DNA from: Bacteroidales bacterium
Lineage (GTDB): Bacteria > Bacteroidota > Bacteroidia > Bacteroidales > UBA4181
Direction of reading: 5' to 3'
DNA: 26,024 nucleotides
Assembly: GCA_031259205.1 (NCBI GenBank)
Contig: JAIRLS010000052.1
Location: 1 to 26,024 of the forward strand
Shown: positions 1 to 6,400 of the stretch, piece after piece
Position numbering within the stretch: the first letter of the stretch is position 1
Layout: every line of letters starts with the position of its first letter
The notes under the pieces: model-generated
Database searches by the model: none
What the model was told of the DNA's origin: nothing
The model's input: only the letters and a program-made list of their open reading frames with translations
Translations under genes and position numbers: made by a program

Positions 1-1137
1 AAACGATATAGCGATGATGACATTTGGTGTATGGATAGAGGTCTTGGTCTGTTTGCGGGATTGAATGTATTACCGAAAACAGCCTGGTTGAGTTCTTATT
101 CCAGCAGGGTGACTACCGATATGAATACCTTTTTTTTGAAATCATTGCATAGAATATGGATAGAACACGGATTGCTGTCAGATACTGTCAATCTTGACTT
201 TACCACCATACCCTATTGGGGAGAGGATACTCATCTGGAAAACAACTGGAGTGGTAAAAGAGGCAGGGCGCTTTCGAGTATGCTCTCCGTGTTGGCACAG
301 GATCCCGACAGTGGAATTATTGATTACGGAGGATGTAATGTCCTTCACAAAAATGAATCGGCAGTAATTCTTGAATATCTGGACTTTTATAAACAGACCG
401 GCTCCGAAAAGCAAACGCTAAACTATCTTGTTTTTGACAGTAAATTTACAAACTACGAAAATCTTTCCAAATTAGACGAGAAACAAATTAAATTTATTAC
501 CATTCGTCGAAGAGGAGAAAAGATACTCGAAAACATTTCTAAAAACAACTCTTACAAAACAATAAGGGTGGAAGCCTGCGGAATGAAAAAACGTACATTA
601 AAAGTACGTGATGAAACTGTATCGCTAACCGGATATCGGGACAGTAAAACCGGTAAAACTAAATCAATCAGACAAATAATTATAACCGGACACGGAAAAA
701 TAAAACCGGCTTTAATCATAACCAATGATTTTGAAATATCGCTTGAAAAAGTGGTGCGAAAATATGCTCGCAGGTGGCTTGTGGAAAAAGGGATTGCCGA
801 ACAAATTGATTTTTTTCACCTTAACAGAATCTCTTCTTCTATGGTTATTAAGGTCGATTTCGACTTGATTATGACGATATTAGCTCATAATATATACCGA
901 TTGTTTGCAATGAAACTGGGGCGATATGAACATCTTTGCGATGAAAGAATTTACGAAAAATTTATTGACAACAATGGTGATATTTCCATTGACCTCAATG
1001 ATGATGCTATTAACGTCGAATTAAAAAAGAAAAGAGATTTACCGCAAATCATCGAATTGATGAAAAAGTTTGAACACTTAAATTTCCCTTGGTTGAAAAA
1101 TAAAAAATTGATGTTTACCCCTGTAGCTTCTTCCTAA
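1..1137 (+). CDS. IS4-type DDE transposase, 3' part (5' end beyond the window)
   Basis: The reading frame is open to base 1, with codons for KRYSDDDIWC before the first Met at base 31, so the gene starts upstream of the window. An RNase H-like DDE transposase core is visible. Numbered from that Met, the candidate catalytic residues are Asp56 (NLDFTTIPYWG), Asp136 (YLVFDSKF) and Glu252. Glu252 sits in Y245-x2-R248-x3-E252, which matches the Y(2)R(3)E part of the IS4-group YREK signature; the final Lys is replaced by Ile. The gene is much more AT-rich than its neighbours (a sampled 60-base line near base 500 is about 28% GC), as expected for an acquired insertion sequence. The stop at 1137 looks natural, since the Lys-rich end runs into non-coding repeats. 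I could not place a terminal inverted repeat. The exact IS subfamily is uncertain. Confidence 0.85.
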   Translation, partial: KRYSDDDIWCMDRGLGLFAGLNVLPKTAWLSSYSSRVTTDMNTFFLKSLHRIWIEHGLLSDTVNLDFTTIPYWGEDTHLENNWSGKRGRALSSMLSVLAQDPDSGIIDYGGCNVLHKNESAVILEYLDFYKQTGSEKQTLNYLVFDSKFTNYENLSKLDEKQIKFITIRRRGEKILENISKNNSYKTIRVEACGMKKRTLKVRDETVSLTGYRDSKTGKTKSIRQIIITGHGKIKPALIITNDFEISLEKVVRKYARRWLVEKGIAEQIDFFHLNRISSSMVIKVDFDLIMTILAHNIYRLFAMKLGRYEHLCDERIYEKFIDNNGDISIDLNDDAINVELKKKRDLPQIIELMKKFEHLNFPWLKNKKLMFTPVASS

Positions 1138-1246
1138 TTTTAGGGTCGGGTTTTATACATGAAAATCTGTGAAAAAAACTTCGTGAAACTTCGTGCCCTT
1201 TGTGGTTAAAAAAGACGAAGTACGAAGTAAAAAACTTCTGTTGGTC

Positions 1247-1468
1247 GGTTAATTCTTTTTTTGAGGTGCTATTGGTCAGTGGACTGTTCCATCCGTGTTT
1301 TGTTTCCCACTTTCTTCCATCCTTCTTAAAAGTCCTTTCAGGACGTTCTGCATTCTCCAAAGCGGATGGCTTTCGCGCTTTCAGGCGCACGCCGTGCGCC
1401 TCTACATTCGTGTATTCGTGGAGGTCAGAAGAATTGTTTTTCATAGCACCTCAAAAAAAGAATTAACC
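1247..1468. mobile_element. Candidate MITE-like element with 26-bp perfect terminal inverted repeats
   Basis: Bases 1247-1272 and 1443-1468 are exact reverse complements over 26 bases, starting GGTTAATTC, followed by seven T and then GAGGTGCTAT. The 222-bp unit has no coding potential and carries a 9-bp stem hairpin near its centre-right. The left 55 bases (1247-1301) recur in inverted form at 14754-14808 with 6 mismatches. Size and termini fit a MITE. No clear target-site duplication is visible next to the arms, so mobility is inferred. Confidence 0.5.
1383..1401. repeat. Short perfect hairpin inside the repeat region
   Basis: AGGCGCACG at 1383-1391 is the exact reverse complement of 1393-1401, with one base between them. 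It folds into a stable GC-rich stem with a three-base loop. No T-run follows, so it does not look like an intrinsic terminator; it is probably part of the repeat element. Confidence 0.7.
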
Positions 1469-1651
1469 TTTTTTTCCGACAGGATTTGTCAAAACCGGCT
1501 CTAAATTCCGGCTGAAATTTTCAGGTTGAAGGGCACGAAGTTTCACGAAGTTTTTTTACTTTGTGTCACTTGTGCGACTTCGTGGTTTTAGAAAAAAAAA
1601 CTTTCGCGCTTTCGCGTTTTCGCGGAGGTCAGAAGAATTAAGTTATTTTTC

Positions 1652-1677
1652 ATAGCACCTCAATAAAGGAATTAAGC
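1652..1677 (+). repeat. Dispersed repeat copy, core ATAGCACCTCAA
   Basis: The core at 1652-1663 is followed by TAAAGGAATTAAGC, a diverged copy of the 26-bp arm at 1443-1468. Both copies are preceded by GAGGTCAGAAGAATT (1421-1435 and 1625-1639), so about 45 bases of the element are directly repeated. It lies just upstream of the bactofilin promoter. Confidence 0.7.
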
Positions 1678-1687
1678 ATTTTTTTAT

Positions 1688-1695
1688 TATCTTTG
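1688..1695 (+). promoter_or_regulatory. Probable promoter -7 box for bactofilin
   Basis: TATCTTTG matches the Bacteroidota -7 consensus TAnnTTTG and lies 29 bases before the bactofilin ATG. No clean -33 TTG is seen at the expected distance. The box sits directly after the dispersed repeat copy at 1652-1677, so the repeat may supply the upstream promoter sequence. Confidence 0.55.
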
Positions 1696-1724
1696 GCGCC
1701 ACAATTTGTAAAATAATTTAATCC

Positions 1725-2111
1725 ATGGCAAAATATATAGAAGAACAGCCTAATTTACACAATACCATTACCAATGGTACTGAAATTGTGGGCGATATTA
1801 ATTCGAACGGCGATATCCGTCTGGATGGATCGTTGAAAGGGAATCTAACGGTGAAAGGGAAGGTCGTCATCGGCCCTACGGGGACGATGGAAGGCACTGT
1901 CGTTTGCAAAAATTCCGACATTTTCGGCAAAATGGAAGGCAAGTTAAAAGTGTCCGAACTGCTGGCATTAAAAAGTTCGGCCAACGTGAAGGGCGATATT
2001 GTGGCCAACAAACTGTCCATCGAACCGGGTTGCAAATTTACCGGTACATGCGTGATGGACTCGCCTGCCGAGAAACAGGAGAAAGTAGAGACACCCATCA
2101 AGACGGCATAA
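1725..2111 (+). CDS. Bactofilin (polymer-forming cytoskeletal protein)
   Basis: This 128-residue protein is the usual size for a bactofilin (DUF583 family). Bactofilins self-assemble into filaments without nucleotide and scaffold cell-shape or wall enzymes at the inner face of the membrane. The central part (about residues 17-110) shows the alternating hydrophobic/glycine pattern of a right-handed beta-helix: TEIVGDINSNGDIRLDGSLK, GKVVIGPTGTMEGTV, NVKGDIVANKLSIEPG. A short N-terminal segment and a Lys/Glu-rich tail flank it, as is typical. The ATG at 1725 follows a TATCTTTG promoter box by 29 bases. Many bactofilins neighbour an M23 peptidase, but here the upstream neighbour is a repeat region and the downstream genes are convergent, so it appears to be a single-gene unit. 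Family assignment is secure; the cellular role is inferred. Confidence 0.93.
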   Translation: MAKYIEEQPNLHNTITNGTEIVGDINSNGDIRLDGSLKGNLTVKGKVVIGPTGTMEGTVVCKNSDIFGKMEGKLKVSELLALKSSANVKGDIVANKLSIEPGCKFTGTCVMDSPAEKQEKVETPIKTA

Positions 2112-2207
2112 GCGTTTCCGCACTTCTGCCTGCTTCTGCGGTAATGCGCGACGTTTTCTCTCTGCGTTGTATGCTGTATGAGTTGTTGCCGCAACGGTTT
2201 CAGCAGC

Positions 2208-2244
2208 AAAAAAGGCAGCGTCAAAAGGCGAGGCTGCCTCTTTT
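2208..2244. terminator. Bidirectional intrinsic terminator
   Basis: AGGCAGC (2213-2219) pairs with GCTGCCT (2233-2239) across a 13-base loop. Six A precede the stem, which gives a T-run after it on the minus strand, and TCTTTT follows on the plus strand. It therefore suits both the bactofilin transcript (+) and the T9SS cargo/PorP transcript (-). Confidence 0.7.
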
Positions 2245-2261
2245 GGAGAGTGATCCGAGTG

Positions 2262-2357
2262 TCAAAACTTGTGGATAACGCCAAGAGGAATACTTCCGGT
2301 AGCGCTAATGATACCGTTCATACCAACGTCGGATCCGGAATCAGTGTTTCCGCCCAT
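2262..2357 (-). CDS. Small ORF or coding remnant of unknown function
   Basis: Reading the minus strand, a 31-codon frame starts with ATG at 2357 and ends with TGA at 2262-2264. The frame is open back to a stop at 2400-2402, about 45 codons in all. The peptide is rich in Gly, Ser, Asp and Ile (MGGNTDSGSDVGMNGIISA, then TGSIPLGVIHKF) and looks more protein-like than its surroundings. It lies between the PorP/SprF stop and the shared terminator, so it would be co-transcribed with the T9SS pair. Its upstream stop falls within the dispersed repeat, which suggests it may be the tail of a gene cut by that repeat. I recognise no family. Confidence 0.25.
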   Translation of the reverse strand: MGGNTDSGSDVGMNGIISATGSIPLGVIHKF

Positions 2358-2401
2358 CACGTCGCCCGACGGGACATTGTGTAAATGCCAAATCTTTTTT
2401 C

Positions 2402-2413
2402 ATAGCGCCTCAA
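2402..2413 (+). repeat. Dispersed repeat copy, core ATAGCGCCTCAA
   Basis: The 12-base core is preceded by TTTTTTC, as at the copies at 1443 and 1652, and sits 24 bases beyond the 3' end of the PorP/SprF gene. Similarity fades beyond the core. Confidence 0.6.
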
Positions 2414-2436
2414 AACCGGTTGGGACGGGCTTTTTA

Positions 2437-3444
2437 TCAGAATCTCGTTCCCCAGCTATACCGGCGGACGGGATCTCCTATCCGGTAGAGGATGACGATT
2501 TCCTGACTGCCTTTACTGAAAGTACGGACGGCATTGAAATTGTATTCATAGGCATAGCCGATAAACACGTTCCCCGCCCGGAATCCGATCATCATGGACG
2601 CAACGCTCGGCGTGCGGTAGGCCAACGCCAGCCATATATCCTCCTTGTAGGAGGTTTGAGCGGCAATTTCTGCCTGATAAACGCCGTTGGAGGTCATTTT
2701 GGCAAGAAGAGAGGGAGAAAAGGAGAATTTGTTGTTAAATTCAAAAGAAGTGCCCGCAAGCAGAAAATAGTGACGGTAGAGGACATAATTATAGTCAAAT
2801 TCTCCGTAATTAATGGAACGCTGGAACAGATTGGAGGCCGTAAGCCCTACATAATAAGCCTTGTAACGGTATAAAATACCAAGTACTGCGTCGGGTACAT
2901 AGGATAGATTGCCGAATCCTTCTGCCAACAGGGGTTCGAAATCGTTAAAATTCATTGATTTTGAATCGATGTTGATCTGTGACAGGGCTGCGGATAATCC
3001 GAACGACAATTGCGAAGTATGCGCGGTGTTGATGTCCACGTGGTAAGCATAGGAATATTGCAATCCTACGCGCCTTACCAAGCCGTTGCAGTCGTTGAAA
3101 ATCAAACCGCCCATTCCGACTTTTCCGCTATTACCGTGTACGTATCTTCTTTTTTTCACTTTTGACTTCGACTGGAGAAAACGTCCGCTGACGCTGGCGC
3201 TGATGGTTTTCGGCCCGTTTTTCATTCCTATCAAATAGTCATGCACCGATACGCTCATTCTGATCCTTCCGTCCGCTCCGGCCAAAGCGGGGTTGATCAC
3301 AAAGCCGTTGAGCATGTACTGACTATAAAGAGGAGATTGTTGCCCTGCGATGTTCCCTGCATGGAAGAACATCCCTGCGGCCAACAGATAAACCGTTGTT
3401 TTCCGTATACGTATCCGTTTTTGCGTCAGATTCTCTTTCTCCAT
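2437..3444 (-). CDS. PorP/SprF family type IX secretion outer membrane protein
   Basis: This 335-residue protein has a basic N-terminus and signal peptide (TTVYLLAAGMFFHAGNIAGQ). The family-typical start of the mature domain follows: SPLYSQYMLNGFVINPALAG. The rest alternates polar and aromatic/hydrophobic residues, as expected of an outer membrane beta-barrel. PorP/SprF proteins work with type IX secretion, and SprF in Flavobacterium johnsoniae is needed for secretion of the adhesin SprB. Members are usually encoded next to cargo with a type B C-terminal domain, which is the case here. The gene starts 2 bases after the stop of the 1840-residue cargo gene, so the two are co-transcribed. The terminator at 2208-2244 closes the unit. 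Dedicated partnership with the upstream cargo is inferred from context. Confidence 0.9.
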   Translation of the reverse strand: MEKENLTQKRIRIRKTTVYLLAAGMFFHAGNIAGQQSPLYSQYMLNGFVINPALAGADGRIRMSVSVHDYLIGMKNGPKTISASVSGRFLQSKSKVKKRRYVHGNSGKVGMGGLIFNDCNGLVRRVGLQYSYAYHVDINTAHTSQLSFGLSAALSQINIDSKSMNFNDFEPLLAEGFGNLSYVPDAVLGILYRYKAYYVGLTASNLFQRSINYGEFDYNYVLYRHYFLLAGTSFEFNNKFSFSPSLLAKMTSNGVYQAEIAAQTSYKEDIWLALAYRTPSVASMMIGFRAGNVFIGYAYEYNFNAVRTFSKGSQEIVILYRIGDPVRRYSWGTRF

Positions 3445-3446
3445 GT

Positions 3447-6400
3447 TTACCTGATAATGGTTACATTACCTACGATAGGTTTCATGTCGCTTCTTAGCCG
3501 GATAACATAGACATAGGAATTGACAGGCAAGTATTTTCCGTTGTATTTCCCATCCCACGGTTCCGGATAACCTTTCTGCGAACGGTAAAGCAACATGCCC
3601 CAATTGGCTGAATATACTTCTACAACAACTTCGGGATATATGCTGCCGAGCGTATAGGGGGTAGCAGTGGAAGCCGGATCGCCCACCCGAATCTCCCAAT
3701 AGTCGTTAGCGCCGTCGGCATTGGGTGAGAAGGCGTTGGGAATCTTCAAACAGGTGTTACTTCGATATCCTACTTCTACCCGCGCAGTGACGGTACAGTT
3801 TTGACGGTCGGTTACTTCCAGCACATACTGTCCGCCGGTTATTTCGTCCAATGTCGGCGAACTGTTGCTTATGCCCTGCCATTTGTACGCATAGGGAGCG
3901 ACGCCGCCCGTAACATGGCTTCGGATGCTTCCGTCGGGTATTTCGGGACAGTAAGCGTCCTCTGTTTCAAAGCGGATATCAATAGCTTCGGGTTGGGTCA
4001 GGAGGAAGAGAGTGTCGATTCCGCACTGATTTTTATCGACTACCGTCACCGGATAGTGCCCTGCCCGCAAATGTTCGGCAACGGAAACATCGGACGCCAT
4101 GTTTGACCAGTTATAGGAATAGGGGCTAACGCCGCCTGTTATCGTCATCCGGATAGAGCCGTCGTCGGATCCGGCACAAGTCGGATCCGAGGTGGTAGCC
4201 GTAAGTTGCATTTTCGGAGGTTGTCCAAGCAAAACGTCGGCAATGCCACTGCAATTAAACAGGTCGGTTACCGTTATCCGGTAATTTCCGGCAACGGCAT
4301 GTTGGAGATCCAAGTCCTTCATGCTGCCGTCGTCCGAAATATATTGGCAGGCGTAAGGCGGCCGTCCGTTGGGTATGTCCAGTTCGATTTTTCCGGAATG
4401 ACCGCCGTAGCAAGCCACTTGATAACCGTTGTAGTCGCTGGCGACCTTTGCGTTCACTGACAGGTTGCCGGGAGTATTGATACGGGCGACGGCAGTTGCC
4501 GTACAATTATTGTTGTCGGTGATGGTGACGGCATAATCGCCTTCGGACAAGCCGGTAATATCTTTGCCGGTTGCGCCTGTACTCCACAGGTAAGAATAGC
4601 CCGGGGTTCCGCCTGTCGGCTCAAGGGTGATGGAGCCGTCGCCTCCGGGGGTACAAGTGGGATCTTCGGTTTTGATATTGGCTTTGAGTTCAACAGGTTC
4701 CTTTATCTCAACGGTGAGCGTTTTCACGCATCCCGCCGTATCGGTAATAACAGGCCAGTAAATGCCGGCCGGCATACCGGTCTGGTTTTGCCATGTCGGA
4801 TGGCTGATGTGAATGTCAAAGTCAGGCGTTTGCCACCGGTATCGGTAACCCGGAATACCTCCCGACGGCGACAGCGAAATAGCTCCGCTGGCCGTACCGT
4901 GACATGTCACATCCTGTACCACGACGTTAGGCTCAATAGCCGTCGGTTGCCGCAAAAGATACTGATTCCGAAGAACACAGCCGGTAGTGCCATAGGTGAC
5001 GTCCAGAAAATAATTGCCTGCCGGCAGGTTATACTGGTTCCGGGCGGCCGGATTGATGACTTCTCCATCGGGGGTAGTCCACAGGAATTGATATTCGGAA
5101 TAGTTTCCGAGAATATCAATTTCAATAGAGCCTGTTTTTTGTCCGTGACAGGTGATTTCAAAGCTATCTCGCGCGGGGATAGTTGCATTAACCTTTATTT
5201 CGGGCGGTTGCCGAAGCGTAAAAGTAAGAGGGACGTCACAATAACCGCTAGACCGTTTGTTCCGTATTTTCAATCCGTATAAACCGGCCGTCAACTGTGT
5301 CTGAATCGGAGAGCCTTGTTGTACCGGATTTCCCGAAGTCCATTCATATTCATAGGGGCCATAGCGTGTTCCGTAGCCTCCTGCAACGTTTTGGACTTCA
5401 ATATGTCCTGTCGCGGAACCGTAACAATCGATTTCAAAGCCGCTTGGGTATATCAATACGGAAGTGTCGAAAGTAACGGGCGGAGGTTGCCGGATGAGTA
5501 ACGGCGCCGTTTCGTACATGCAACCGGCCTCATCCACTACCGTCAGGTGATATTCTCCTTCCGACAGATTTTCCACTTTCATGCTTCCGAAAAGAAAAAC
5601 GGTAGCTCCCGGCGCCGTATCGGTCTTTACAAGCTGATTCCCCTTCCACAAGGTATATATGACAATGTTTTGCACATTTATATTCGGATTGATGATACCA
5701 TCTCCCGCGCCGTGACAGGATATGTTGTATTCATTCTCTTTTTCATCCTTCCCGTAACGGGACACATTCCAGTTGGGAAACAATTCGCTGCTGCCGGCGG
5801 CAGGCATAATCACCGTGAAGGAGGTATCGCAGGCGTTGGCGTCTTTGATGGTGATGTAGTAATTTCCCGCCCGTAACGATGTGGCGGCGGAATCTTCAAA
5901 AACGAAATATTCGGGACCGTCCCAGCGGTATTTGTAATCTCGCGTGCCGCCTGATACCTGCAATTCGATTTTACCTGTCGGGCCATTGCAGACAGGCTTG
6001 GTTACGACGGCAACAACCGCAATTTTCTGAGGCTCTTTCAGCGTGAGAGCTTTGGTAGCATGACATCCGTAAACTTTATTGGTGACCGTGACGCTATAGA
6101 CGCCCGCTTTTAATTGATGAACGGAGTCGACGGAAGCTCCGGTATTCCACAGATAGTCGTAACCGAAGGTTTCCCATGCCCCTCGGAGGGAGCGGATATT
6201 GATTTTCCCTGTATTTTCACGGTTACAATTGATATTCCATCCGCCTGTATAGACGGAAGGTTGAAGGTCGAATTTCAGTTCGGGCGCAATGTGGGCTACA
6301 ACGGTATCGCTTTCTCCTCTACACTTTTTCCCTGAAATATCGATCATGGGTATGAAAATATACCGAACTGTCTGCGCCTGTTCGTCCATATTCTTCAAAC

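Larger units (their letters stand above)
1172..1557. repeat. Outer 29-bp perfect inverted repeat pair
   Basis: Bases 1172-1200 and 1529-1557 are exact reverse complements over 29 bases. The left arm begins AAAAAAACTTCGTG and ends CGTGCCCTT. The arms enclose 328 bases that contain a second perfect inverted repeat. This could mark the ends of a small non-autonomous mobile element, or two facing copies of a dispersed repeat. Confidence 0.85.
1138..1724. other. Gene-free repeat-rich region between transposase and bactofilin
   Basis: No convincing gene lies here; the short open frames do not resemble proteins. The region holds an outer pair of perfect 29-bp inverted repeats, an inner pair of perfect 26-bp inverted repeats, a compact hairpin at 1383-1401, a direct repeat (1421-1435 and 1625-1639), degenerate ACTTTGTG/ACTTCGTG repeats, and the bactofilin promoter at its right end. 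Such texture is typical of a landing site for insertion sequences and non-autonomous (MITE-like) elements. Confidence 0.8.
2112..2436. other. Convergent intergenic region: terminator, small ORF remnant, repeat copy
   Basis: This gap lies between the 3' ends of bactofilin (+) and the PorP/SprF gene (-). It contains an intrinsic terminator at 2208-2244, a 31-45 codon protein-like minus-strand frame at 2262-2399, and one copy of the dispersed ATAGCRCCTCAA repeat at 2402-2413. Confidence 0.75.

Noticed and set aside
1133..1144. CCTAA/TTAGG palindrome after the transposase stop as a terminator or IS end
   Set aside because: The stem is only 5 bp, with no T-run, and there is no matching left end in the window to confirm an IS terminus.
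1115..1504. Small frames on both strands in the repeat region
   Set aside because: They arise from repeats and hairpins; no start context, domain or compositional support.
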